From contig DATCYZ010000157.1 of the NCBI GenBank assembly GCA_036526195.1, positions 1 through 17,268 of the forward strand: a DNA stretch of 17,268 nucleotides, given 5' to 3'. The first letter of the stretch is position 1, and every line of letters starts with the position of its first letter. Shown in pieces: positions 1 to 6,551 of this stretch. This stretch comes from DATCYZ01 sp036526195. GTDB lineage: Bacteria; Pseudomonadota; Gammaproteobacteria; Burkholderiales; SG8-39. The notes below the pieces were generated by a model that ran no database searches, was not told the DNA's origin, and saw nothing but the letters and a program-made list of their open reading frames with translations. The translations under genes and the position numbers were made by a program.

Positions 1-32
1 GCCTCAAACGAATCCAGCATCTGCAGGATCGG

Positions 33-61
33 AACAGGGGAGACCCATGGTTTCCCCTGTT
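33..61. repeat. Long perfect hairpin
   Basis: The arms AACAGGGGA (33-41) and TCCCCTGTT (53-61) are perfectly complementary. The stem continues inward through a G-T wobble (42/52) and ACC/GGT (43-45/49-51), leaving only CAT as the loop, for about 13 paired positions. Neither strand shows a T-run after the stem, so it is not a standard intrinsic terminator. It could be a leader-RNA structure or a protein-binding dyad for a gene to the left. Confidence 0.6.
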
Positions 62-129
62 ACCCCCTTCCTTGAAACCACCTCTCGCAGACAACCCTAC
101 GGCCGGGCAGCGCACCAGCAGCGCTTCTA

Positions 130-149
130 TAGTAACATATATGTTACTA
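130..149. promoter_or_regulatory. Perfect 20-bp AT-rich palindrome, operator-like
   Basis: TAGTAACATATATGTTACTA is exactly self-complementary and is strikingly AT-rich in a GC-rich neighbourhood. It begins one base beyond the rlmL stop codon. Its length and symmetry suit the binding site of a dimeric regulator such as a MarR, GntR or TetR type; which family cannot be told. It is roughly 110 bp upstream of the possible leftward start at position 20, so control of an off-window gene is plausible. A role as a transcription stop for rlmL is less likely because there is no GC stem. Confidence 0.5.
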
Positions 150-150
150 A

Positions 151-1305
151 CTATGTCTTGCCGGCGTCCGGGCGGCGGTGGGAGCCGGCGACGATGCGGA
201 ATTCGTAGAGGCGGCAGTCCAGGGCGCCGTTGAACAGCGGCACACGGCGCGCGGGCTGCAGGCGGATGAGCTTCGGCAGGCGCAGGTCGGCGGTGAAAAT
301 GTGGCAGCGCCAGTCGGTGAAGTTGCGCTTCAGCGCGTGCCCCAGTTCCGGATAGAAGCGCGCCAGTTCATCGGGCGAGCCGAGGCGCTCGCCATAGGGC
401 GGATTGGCCACCAGCACGCCCGAGGCCGCCGGCGCGCTGCGCACGAGGATGTCGGCCTGCTCGAAGCGCACCCAGCGATCGAAGCCGGCCTCGCCGATGT
501 TGCGCCGGGCGGCCTTCAGCGCCTGCGCGTCCAGGTCGCTGCCGAAGAGTTCCAGCGTCGCCTTCGGCGCGCGCTGCGCCGCCTCCTCGCGCAGCGCCTT
601 CCAGCACGCGACATCGAGGTTCGTCAGCCGCTCGAAGCCGAAGCCGCGGCCCGCGCCCGGCGCGCGGCCCAGGCCGATCGCCGCCGCCTCGAGCAACAGG
701 GTGCCGCCGCCGCACATCGGGTCGAGGAACGCCTCCTGCGCCTGCCAGCCCGACAGGCGGATCAGGCCCGCCGCGAGGTTCTCGCGCAGCGGCGCCTCGC
801 CCGCATCGCGGCGCCAGCCGCGCTTGAACAAGGCCTCCCCCGAGGTGTCCAGGTAGAACACGCCCTGCGTGCCTTCGAGGTAGACATGCACGCGCACGTC
901 GGGATTGGCGCGGTCCACGTCGGGGCGTGCGCCGCAGGCCTTGCGGAACACGTCGCAGATCGAATCCTTCACGCGCAGCGTGGCGAACTCGAGGCTCTTC
1001 AGCGGGCTCTTCTGCGCGGTGACGTTGACCCGCAACGAGCGCTCGAGCGGAAAGAAGCCCGGCCAGTCGATCGCGGCGGCCGCGGCATACAGGTCGTCCG
1101 CGGTCTCGTACCCGAAGCTGCCGATGCGCCACAGGATGCGCGAGGCGAGCCGCGACCAGAGGTTGGCGCGATAGCAGGTTTCCCGATCGCCCTCGAACGC
1201 GACGCCCCCCGGAACCGGCGCGACCGCGCGCGCACCGAGGCCTGCGAGTTCTTCGGCGGCAAGCGCTTCGAGGCCGCGCGGGACCGTCGCGAAGAAGGAA
1301 TTCAT
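151..1305 (-). CDS. rlmL: RlmL, 23S rRNA guanine-N2 methyltransferase (short form)
   Basis: SAM-dependent enzyme that in E. coli makes m2G2445 in 23S rRNA. The 384-residue protein begins MNSFFATVPRGLE, closely matching the E. coli RlmL N-terminus, which supports this ATG. A THUMP-type RNA-binding region covers roughly residues 60-165, including VKDSICDVF and a PDVRVHVYL strand. The Rossmann methyltransferase follows, with SAM motif DPMCGGGTLL (195-204), acidic FGSDLDA (254-260) and catalytic NPPY (301-304, in NPPYGERL). E. coli RlmL is a fusion of about 700 residues with the RlmK (m7G2069) domain; this protein ends where RlmK would begin, as is common outside the gamma group. No Shine-Dalgarno precedes the ATG. 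It is divergent from the TPR-methyltransferase across 41 bp. Confidence 0.9.
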   Translation of the reverse strand: MNSFFATVPRGLEALAAEELAGLGARAVAPVPGGVAFEGDRETCYRANLWSRLASRILWRIGSFGYETADDLYAAAAAIDWPGFFPLERSLRVNVTAQKSPLKSLEFATLRVKDSICDVFRKACGARPDVDRANPDVRVHVYLEGTQGVFYLDTSGEALFKRGWRRDAGEAPLRENLAAGLIRLSGWQAQEAFLDPMCGGGTLLLEAAAIGLGRAPGAGRGFGFERLTNLDVACWKALREEAAQRAPKATLELFGSDLDAQALKAARRNIGEAGFDRWVRFEQADILVRSAPAASGVLVANPPYGERLGSPDELARFYPELGHALKRNFTDWRCHIFTADLRLPKLIRLQPARRVPLFNGALDCRLYEFRIVAGSHRRPDAGKT

Positions 1306-1346
1306 GGAATATTGACGTCAATGCCGGAGGAAGCGAGCATAGTATC
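1306..1346. promoter_or_regulatory. Divergent intergenic region with ATTGACGTCAAT palindrome
   Basis: These 41 bp must hold, or overlap, the promoters of both rlmL and the TPR-methyltransferase. A perfect 12-bp palindrome ATTGACGTCAAT lies at 1311-1322. It presents TTGACG (5 of 6 to a -35 box) on either strand, but no good -10 box sits at 16-18 bp on either side. GGAGG at 1326-1330 lies 16 bases before GTG 1347. On the minus strand, GCGACA (1368-1363) and TACTAT (1344-1339) form a weak 18-bp-spaced promoter for rlmL. The boxes are tentative; the palindrome is certain. Confidence 0.35.
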
Positions 1347-2468
1347 GTGGCGATGGAATCCATGTCGCAGAACACCGACCCCGCCTTGCTGAGCCAGCAG
1401 GCACACGCGCATTACGACGCGGGTCGCTGGAACGAGGCGGGCACCGCCTACGAGTGGGTGCTGCAGAAGAACCCGGGCGATGCATTCGCCTGGTACCGGC
1501 TCGGCAACGTGCGCGAGGAACAGGGCCGCGACATGGATGCGATCGCCTGCTTCGAGCGCTCGGTCGCGCTCGACCCGCGGCACGCGCCGGCCTGGAACAA
1601 CCTCGGCAGCGCGCGCCAGCGCCTGGGCCAGGTCCCGGCGGCGGAAGCGGCCTATGTCGAGGCGGTGCGCCACGACCCGGCCCTGATCGAGCCGCGCATC
1701 AACCTCGGACGCCTCGCCGAAGCGCGGGGCGACCTGGCCCGGGCCGCGGCCAGCTACGGCGCCGGACTCGAGCACCACCCCGGGAATCCCATGCTCGCGC
1801 ACCTGCTCGCAGCGGCGCGCAACGAGAGCCCGACCCGCGCGCCCGCGGGCTACGTCGCGCCGCTGTTCGACGCACAGGCGCGGGTCTTCGAGCGGCACCT
1901 GGTCGAGGATCTCGATTACCGCGTGCCGGACATGCTCGCGGCCCTGGTGCGCCCGGCGCTTGCCGCAGGCCCTCCGGGCCCGCCGGTGCTGGACCTCGGA
2001 TGCGGGACCGGGCTGATGGGCGCCGCCCTTGCGGATGCGGGTGTCCGGATGGACGGCATCGACATCTCGCCGCGCATGCTCGAGCGCGCCGGCGCACGCG
2101 GGCTCTACGCGCAACTGCTGCACGGCGACATTCCGGAGGTGCTTGCCACGCTCGATGCCGCGCGCTATGCCGCGGTGCTTGCCGCAGACACCTTCATCTA
2201 CTTCGGCGACCTGACCGAGCTCTTCCAGCGCGTCGAACGTGTCCTGTCGCCCGGCGGCCTGTTCGGCTTTTCCGTCGAGGGCCTGCCGGAAGGCCGCTGG
2301 CGGCTGCAGCCGACGGGCCGGTATGCGCACGCGCTGGACTACCTGCGGGAGAGGGCCCGTGCCACCGGCCTGGCCTGGCGCAGCGCCGGCGCGGCGCGCA
2401 TCCGGCGCGAGCGTCAGGCGTACATCGAAGGCTTCGTGGTGCTGCTGGAGAAGCCCGCAAGCGGGTGA
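1347..2468 (+). CDS. TPR-repeat SAM-dependent methyltransferase
   Basis: 373-residue fusion of N-terminal tetratricopeptide repeats and a C-terminal class I methyltransferase. TPR-like helical pairs cover about residues 12-155 (e.g. AWYRLGNVREEQGRDMDAIACFERSVALDP and the similar next unit AWNNLGSARQRLGQ). The SAM site is LDLGCGTGLMG (215-225), followed by the acidic DGIDIS strand (236-241). The C-terminal half resembles small-molecule or protein methyltransferases of the ubiE/DREV type; the substrate is unknown. The TPRs suggest a protein partner or a protein substrate. Three in-frame starts are close together: GTG 1347, ATG 1353 and ATG 1362. GGAGG lies far upstream, so the start is uncertain by up to five codons. 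Confidence 0.82.
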   Translation: MAMESMSQNTDPALLSQQAHAHYDAGRWNEAGTAYEWVLQKNPGDAFAWYRLGNVREEQGRDMDAIACFERSVALDPRHAPAWNNLGSARQRLGQVPAAEAAYVEAVRHDPALIEPRINLGRLAEARGDLARAAASYGAGLEHHPGNPMLAHLLAAARNESPTRAPAGYVAPLFDAQARVFERHLVEDLDYRVPDMLAALVRPALAAGPPGPPVLDLGCGTGLMGAALADAGVRMDGIDISPRMLERAGARGLYAQLLHGDIPEVLATLDAARYAAVLAADTFIYFGDLTELFQRVERVLSPGGLFGFSVEGLPEGRWRLQPTGRYAHALDYLRERARATGLAWRSAGAARIRRERQAYIEGFVVLLEKPASG

Positions 2469-2485
2469 GTCGCGCGGCCGCGCGC

Positions 2486-2899
2486 CTAGAAAGGCTTGAC
2501 CACCACCAGGATCACGATCGCCACGAGCAGCAGCACCGGGGCCTCGTTGAACCAGCGGAACCACACGTGGCCGTGCGTGTTGCGCTCTTCGCGAAACGCG
2601 CGCAGCAGGCGCGCGCACCACAGGTGGTACGCCACCAGCACCGCCACCAGCAGGAGCTTCGCGTGCAGCCAGCCGCCGGAGAAGCCCCAGCCTAGCCACA
2701 GCCAAGTGCCGAAGGCGAGCGTCAGGATCGCTCCCGGGGTCATGATGCCCCAGTAGAGCTTGCGCTCCATCACCTTGAAGCGCTCGATCGAGGGCCGGTC
2801 CTCGGCCTGCGCGTGGTAGACGAACAGGCGCGGCAGGTAAAAGAGGCCCGCGAACCAGGTCACCATGAACACGATGTGCAGCGCCTTCACCCAGAGCAT
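2486..2899 (-). CDS. hemJ: HemJ, protoporphyrinogen IX oxidase (CopD/UPF0093 family)
   Basis: Inner-membrane enzyme of haem synthesis that oxidises protoporphyrinogen IX to protoporphyrin IX. At 137 residues it is near the usual HemJ length (about 140) and has four hydrophobic segments: roughly 5-28, 50-72, 79-98 and 119-135. Family signatures are the opening WVKALHIVFMVTWFAGLFYLPR with His8, the GIMTPGAILT segment, and WLHAKL with His79 and Lys81. The frame stays open upstream to 2941, but ATG 2899 is preferred: GAGG (2908-2905) sits five bases before it and HemJ proteins begin at this point. It starts 22 bp after the hydrolase stop, so it is probably the last gene of a three-gene operon. 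Confidence 0.88.
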   Translation of the reverse strand: MLWVKALHIVFMVTWFAGLFYLPRLFVYHAQAEDRPSIERFKVMERKLYWGIMTPGAILTLAFGTWLWLGWGFSGGWLHAKLLLVAVLVAYHLWCARLLRAFREERNTHGHVWFRWFNEAPVLLLVAIVILVVVKPF

Positions 2900-2921
2900 G
2901 CGCGCCTCGTCAGGAGAACCG

Positions 2922-3545
2922 TCATCGCGCGCCGGCGGCACGCACCAGCTCGCGGATCAGGTGCAGTTTTCGATGGAAAAAGTGGTCGGCCCCGGGGATC
3001 ACCACCACCGGCAGGTCCTGCGGGCGCGCCCAGTCCAGCACTGCGGCAAGCGGCACCGTTTCATCGCGCTCGCCGTGAATGACGAGCGTGCCCGCGGGCG
3101 CCGGCGGCACGTCGGCCCAGGCGGCGGCCACACCGACCAGCGTCATGCGGACGGCCGGATCGCCCGCCGCCTCAAGCCGCCCGGCGAGGCGCAACTGCAT
3201 GACCGTGCCGAACGAGAAGCCCGCGAGCGCGAACGGCGCTGGCCCGAAGGCCTCGCGCGCGTAGCCGTGCACGGCGGCGAGGTCGTCGACCTCGCCGCGC
3301 CCTTCGTCGTGCTTGCCGGCGCTCGCGCCCACGCCGCGAAAGTTCGGCCGCAGCGCGACCCAGCCGAGATCGACCCAGGCGCGCGCCAGCGTTTGCGTCA
3401 CCTTGTTGTCGAGCGTGCCGCCGTGCAGCGGATGCGGGTGCGCCACCAGCGCGATGCCGACGGGCGGCCCGTCGGAGGCATCGATCGCGCATTCGAGGCG
3501 GCCCGCCGGCCCCGGAATCTCCACGCGCCGCGTGGTCGCGCGCAT
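2922..3545 (-). CDS. Small alpha/beta hydrolase (COG2945-like)
   Basis: A 207-residue cytoplasmic serine hydrolase; no signal peptide is seen. The oxyanion-hole region is HPHPLHGGTLDNKV (36-49), a hallmark of this compact family. The nucleophile elbow is GFSFG with Ser111, the acid is probably Asp161 (HGERDETVPL) and the base His188 (GADHFFHRKL). The physiological substrate is not known; an esterase or thioesterase-like role is typical for the fold. The frame extends upstream to 3689, but ATG 3545 is preferred because it overlaps the ferredoxin stop by one base (TGATG) and upstream residues are arginine-rich, unlike the family. Tight linkage to the ferredoxin indicates translational coupling. 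Confidence 0.85.
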   Translation of the reverse strand: MRATTRRVEIPGPAGRLECAIDASDGPPVGIALVAHPHPLHGGTLDNKVTQTLARAWVDLGWVALRPNFRGVGASAGKHDEGRGEVDDLAAVHGYAREAFGPAPFALAGFSFGTVMQLRLAGRLEAAGDPAVRMTLVGVAAAWADVPPAPAGTLVIHGERDETVPLAAVLDWARPQDLPVVVIPGADHFFHRKLHLIRELVRAAGAR

Positions 3546-3853
3546 CAGATCCTCAGGCGCTCGACGATCCGCCCATGGCGCAGGTGCTCCTCGATGATCT
3601 CGTCGATGTCGGCGCGATCCACGTAGGTGTACCAGACCGCCTCGGGGTAGACGACCACGCAAGGCCCTTCCTCGCAGCGATCGAGGCAACCGGCCTGGTT
3701 GATGCGCGTCTTGTCCGGGCCGGCCAGCCCGAGCGCCTTGACCCGCTGCTTGGCGTAGTCGCGAAGCTCGGAGGCGTTGCGGTCGTTGCAGCAGACGCGT
3801 CCGCCCTCACGCTGGTTGCAGCAGAAGAACACATGGCGTGCGAAATAGGTCAT
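3545..3853 (-). CDS. Thioredoxin-like [2Fe-2S] ferredoxin (COG3411-like)
   Basis: 102-residue protein of the thioredoxin-fold ferredoxin type related to the NuoE C-terminal region. Cysteines are at 11, 12, 21, 22, 56, 60 and 65. The probable cluster ligands are one of Cys11/12, one of Cys21/22, and Cys56/Cys60 in the GCLDRC motif, the usual C-x(~10)-C...C-x3-C layout of this fold. The following GPCVVVYPEAVWYTYV strand is family-typical. The electron partner is unknown. It is first in a tight minus-strand set with the hydrolase (1-bp overlap) and hemJ. No Shine-Dalgarno precedes ATG 3853. A TACAAT hexamer (3868-3863) nine bases upstream could be a -10 box giving a very short leader, but no matching -35 was seen. 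Confidence 0.87.
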   Translation of the reverse strand: MTYFARHVFFCCNQREGGRVCCNDRNASELRDYAKQRVKALGLAGPDKTRINQAGCLDRCEEGPCVVVYPEAVWYTYVDRADIDEIIEEHLRHGRIVERLRI

Positions 3854-3902
3854 GGCCGCGCGATTGTAACCGGCCGCTCCCGCGGACCCGCGAGCCTGCG
3901 CC

Positions 3903-4961
3903 CTACGCGCGCCCGCGTCGCGCGGCGCTCCAGATCAGCCACGCAAGCGCGGCAAACGGCCAGACGAGCGCGACCAGGCGCGTCAGGCCGTTCAGGTTCA
4001 GGAAGTGGCCCTGCTGCCAGACCCGCAGTATCGCGGCAAGGTAGGGGTTGGGCGGCGCGAGGTTGACCAGCACGGTCGCCGCCATCAGCAGCACCGCGGC
4101 GAGCACCAGGCGCGTCAGGCGTCCGAGTCCAGTCGTCGCCAGCGCGAGCACGAGGCCCGCCGCGAGGCCGTAGCGCGCACCGGGCGTCAGCCAGGCCAGC
4201 ACATCCTCGGCGCGCATCAGCACGGCAAAGGCCGCGGTCTTCACCGAGAGCGCCGCGACCACGAGCAGCAGCACCAGCACGCGCACCGGGCCGCCGGGCC
4301 GGATGACCGACGCCGCGATCAGCCCCACCGCCACCAGGTTCGCGCCCGCCGTCAGCGCCTCGATGGTGGCGAAGGCCGCGGCCGTCTGCGCCGGTCCGGC
4401 CGGCGTGGAGAACAGGTCGCGCAGGTCGCCGGCGCCGAACAGCAGCATGGCCGGGTTCAGCTGGGTGAACAACCACAGCCCGAGCAAGGCGAGCGCAACG
4501 TCGGCGCCTGCGTCCGGCTGGAACAGGGCACGACGCAGGTCGCGCAGGCGGCCGCGCTCGAGCAGCGACGGCGCCGCAAGCGTGCCCGCCACGGCGCCGG
4601 CGAGCGCGCCCAGCGCGTTGCACAGGACGTCGAGGTTCGAGGCGTCGCGCGCCGGCAGGTAGCCTTGCGCGGTCTCGAGCACGAGCGACAGGCCGAAGCC
4701 GCTGACGGCCGCGGCCGTCACCGCGGCAACGCCGCGCAACCCCGGGTGCAGCGCCAGCACGCACAGCAGCCCGTGGGGGAGATAGCCGGCGACATTCACC
4801 ACGACGTCGAAGGCGGTGACATAGCGCGGCCACGGGCCGTGCAGGAAGGCAAGCGGCGGCAATCCTGCATCGCGCCAACCGGTGAGCGGGTACAGCGAGG
4901 CGTAGGCCACGAGGACAATCCACGCTGCGAACAGGATCCGGGCGAGCGGCGAGGCGCGCAC
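3903..4961 (-). CDS. VanZ-domain multi-pass membrane protein (extended form)
   Basis: 352-residue inner-membrane protein. The N-terminal ~130 residues form a VanZ-like domain: a first membrane segment at 8-26, VVVNVAGYLPHG (53-64), and the conserved string LETAQGYLPARDASNLD with Glu96, Gln99, Arg105, Asp106 and Asp111, then NALGALAG (115-122). VanZ was named from teicoplanin resistance, but most homologues are uncharacterised. The remaining ~220 residues add several further hydrophobic segments with no family I recognise; VanZ domains alone are about 130-160 residues. The start is GTG 4961, nine bases after the symporter stop, with no strong Shine-Dalgarno, so coupled translation with the symporter is likely. 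The exact start is moderately uncertain. Confidence 0.75.
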   Translation of the reverse strand: MRASPLARILFAAWIVLVAYASLYPLTGWRDAGLPPLAFLHGPWPRYVTAFDVVVNVAGYLPHGLLCVLALHPGLRGVAAVTAAAVSGFGLSLVLETAQGYLPARDASNLDVLCNALGALAGAVAGTLAAPSLLERGRLRDLRRALFQPDAGADVALALLGLWLFTQLNPAMLLFGAGDLRDLFSTPAGPAQTAAAFATIEALTAGANLVAVGLIAASVIRPGGPVRVLVLLLVVAALSVKTAAFAVLMRAEDVLAWLTPGARYGLAAGLVLALATTGLGRLTRLVLAAVLLMAATVLVNLAPPNPYLAAILRVWQQGHFLNLNGLTRLVALVWPFAALAWLIWSAARRGRA

Positions 4962-4970
4962 CGGCCGGGC

Positions 4971-6440
4971 CTAGCCGCGCGGCGGCGGGGTGGCGTGCGC
5001 GGCGTGCGCCGCCCACGGTCCCGGCGGCGAACCCAGGCGCGACCCGGTCAGGGTGCCCAGCACCATGCCGAAGATCGAGGCCGCCAGGCCGACGAACTGC
5101 GGCGGCACGGTGGCCTCGGCGGCGAGCAGCTCCGCCGCGCCCCAGGCAGCGAGCCCCATCAGCACCGAAAGCAGCGCCCCGGCCGCGTTCGCGCGCTTCC
5201 ACAGCAATCCCGCCACCAACGGCACCACGCAGGACACCAGCGTCACCTTGTAGGCGTTCTGGATCATCTCGTACATGGTGCTGGTGGAATTCAGCGCGAA
5301 GATCAGCGCGGCGAGCGCGAAGGCCACCAGCACGACGCGCAGCAACAACAGGAACTGCCGGTCGCCCATCGGCGGCGCGAACGGGCGCACCACGTTCTCG
5401 GTGAACAGCGCCGTTGGCGCGAGCAGCGCGCCCGAGGCCGTCGACAGGATCGCCGAGAGCAGCGCGCCGAAGAACAGCACCTGCGCCCAGAGCGGCATGC
5501 GCTCGAGGATCAGGTTCGGCAGGATGCGCTGGATCTCGCGGCCGTCCTCGGCCTCGAACAGGCCGCCCATCGAAGGATCGACCACCAGCGCCGAATAGGC
5601 GATGAAGATCGGCACGAAAGCGAAGCAGAAGTAAATCAGTCCACCGATCAGCGTGCCGCGCACCGCGGTCTTCTCATCCTTGGCGGAAGTGACGCGCTGG
5701 AACACGTCCTGCTGCGGGATCGAGCCCACGGCGAGGGTCATCCAGGCGGCGGTGAACGCAAGCCATTCCTTGGTGCCGCCCTTCGGCCAGAACTCGAACT
5801 TGCCCGCCTCCGCCGCGGCAACGATCACCTTGCCCGCGCCGCCCGCCATGTCGGACACCAGCCAGGCGATCGCGCACAGGCCGACGAGGATCACCACCGA
5901 CTGGAAGAGGTCGGTCAAGGCGACGGACCACATGCCGCCCCAGATTGTGTAGAACAGCACGATGCCGCCGCCGATCAGGATGCCCGCGGTGAGCGACAGC
6001 GCACCGCCCGAGAGCACCGAGAACACCAGGCCGAGCGCGGTGAGTTGGGCGGAGGTCCAGCCAAGATAGGACGTCGTGATGGCCACCGAGGTCAGCACCT
6101 CGACCGGCTTGCCGTAGCGCTTGCGGTAGAAGTCGCCGATGGTGAGCAGGTCCATGCGGTAGAACGCACGGGCGAAGAAGATCGCGACGAAAAAGAGGCA
6201 AAACGACGCGCCGAAGGGATCGGCCACGATGCCGCCGAGCCCGTCCTTGGCAAAGGTGGCCGAGACCGAAAGCACGGTTTCCGCGCCGAACCAGGTGGCG
6301 AACACCGTGGCCACGCTCATGTAGAGCGGCAGACTGCGGCCCGCGACGAGGAAATCCTTCGAGTTGCGCACGCGCATCGCGGCCCACAGGCCGATGCCGA
6401 TGGTGAAGGCAAGGTACATGAGGACGAAAGTGATCAGCAT
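4971..6440 (-). CDS. Sodium:solute symporter (SSS/PutP family)
   Basis: 489-residue secondary transporter of the solute:sodium symporter family (LeuT fold, usually 13 membrane segments). Seen here are the family motif SKDFLVAGRSLP (27-38), a FATWFGAETV stretch in the second segment (47-56), GSIPQQDVFQRVTSAKDEKTA (239-259), and SAILSTASGALLAPTALF (329-346), whose Ser/Thr residues match the region supplying the second sodium site. Many helices are plain in the sequence. The substrate cannot be assigned; proline, pantothenate and various organic acids or sugars are all carried by relatives. ATG 6440 fits the predicted N-terminal helix. A good promoter lies directly upstream. VanZ follows after nine bases. 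Confidence 0.88.
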   Translation of the reverse strand: MLITFVLMYLAFTIGIGLWAAMRVRNSKDFLVAGRSLPLYMSVATVFATWFGAETVLSVSATFAKDGLGGIVADPFGASFCLFFVAIFFARAFYRMDLLTIGDFYRKRYGKPVEVLTSVAITTSYLGWTSAQLTALGLVFSVLSGGALSLTAGILIGGGIVLFYTIWGGMWSVALTDLFQSVVILVGLCAIAWLVSDMAGGAGKVIVAAAEAGKFEFWPKGGTKEWLAFTAAWMTLAVGSIPQQDVFQRVTSAKDEKTAVRGTLIGGLIYFCFAFVPIFIAYSALVVDPSMGGLFEAEDGREIQRILPNLILERMPLWAQVLFFGALLSAILSTASGALLAPTALFTENVVRPFAPPMGDRQFLLLLRVVLVAFALAALIFALNSTSTMYEMIQNAYKVTLVSCVVPLVAGLLWKRANAAGALLSVLMGLAAWGAAELLAAEATVPPQFVGLAASIFGMVLGTLTGSRLGSPPGPWAAHAAHATPPPRG

Positions 6441-6455
6441 GATCGCGCGCGGCAG

Positions 6456-6484
6456 ATCATAATCGTCGTGGCCGGACCTGCCAA
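6456..6484 (-). promoter_or_regulatory. Sigma70-type promoter of the symporter gene
   Basis: On the minus strand TTGGCA (6484-6479) and TATGAT (6461-6456) each match consensus at five of six positions and are separated by exactly 17 bp. Transcription would begin near 6449, leaving a leader of only about nine bases before ATG 6440, without a Shine-Dalgarno. This implies the symporter-VanZ pair is transcribed separately from ubiB, which ends 111 bp upstream. Confidence 0.5.
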
Positions 6485-6501
6485 TGCTCGCGTCTGGCAG
6501 G
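6477..6501. repeat. Inverted repeat CCTGCCA-N11-TGGCAGG over the -35 box
   Basis: The arms at 6477-6483 and 6495-6501 are perfect seven-base inverted repeats with 11 intervening bases. The left arm overlaps the -35 hexamer (6479-6484) of the symporter promoter, which suits an operator. There is no T-run, so it is a poor intrinsic terminator for ubiB. The responsible regulator is not identifiable. Confidence 0.4.
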
Positions 6502-6527
6502 CGACGGAAACGGGCCTCGGCGGACGG

Positions 6528-6544
6528 CGCGCGCCCTGCGCGCG
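6528..6544 (-). terminator. GC-only hairpin just after ubiB
   Basis: CGCGCGC (6528-6534) and GCGCGCG (6538-6544) pair perfectly around a three-base loop, beginning seven bases past the ubiB stop codon. No T-tract follows on the minus strand. At best it is a weak or Rho-assisted end of the ubi transcript, or a 3'-end protecting structure; in GC-rich DNA such a stem can also arise by chance. Confidence 0.25.
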
Positions 6545-6551
6545 ACGACCG

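Larger units (their letters stand above)
1..150. other. Gene-free left edge with two dyad elements
   Basis: No convincing gene lies here. The stretch follows the stop codon of the leftward-reading rlmL and runs to the window edge. It contains a long hairpin (33-61) and a 20-bp AT-rich palindrome (130-149). An ATG on the minus strand at 20-18 opens a frame (M-L-D-S-F-E) that runs off the edge, but seven codons without a clear Shine-Dalgarno cannot support a gene. The most natural reading is promoter and leader DNA of a leftward gene beyond position 1. That is inference; no convincing -35/-10 pair was found. Confidence 0.5.

Noticed and set aside
1..20. Possible start of a leftward gene (M-L-D-S-F-E, ATG at 20-18)
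   Set aside because: Only seven codons are visible and there is no clear Shine-Dalgarno, so it cannot be called a gene.
1..130. Possible glycine-riboswitch-like leader on the minus strand
   Set aside because: A GAGAGG and AAGGGGG-like order was noticed, but conserved core positions did not line up convincingly.
178..1392. 404-codon plus-strand frame opposite rlmL
   Set aside because: rlmL in the opposite direction matches a known family from end to end, with THUMP, SAM and NPPY motifs; the plus frame has none.
1302..2705. 467-codon minus-strand frame opposite the TPR-methyltransferase
   Set aside because: It is antisense to a gene with clear TPR and LDLGCGTG motifs and overlaps the hemJ end; no motif was seen in it.
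6465..6500. Sigma54 promoter (TTGGCAGG...) before the symporter
   Set aside because: The required GC element at -12 is absent at the right distance; the sigma70 pairing with 17-bp spacing is much better.
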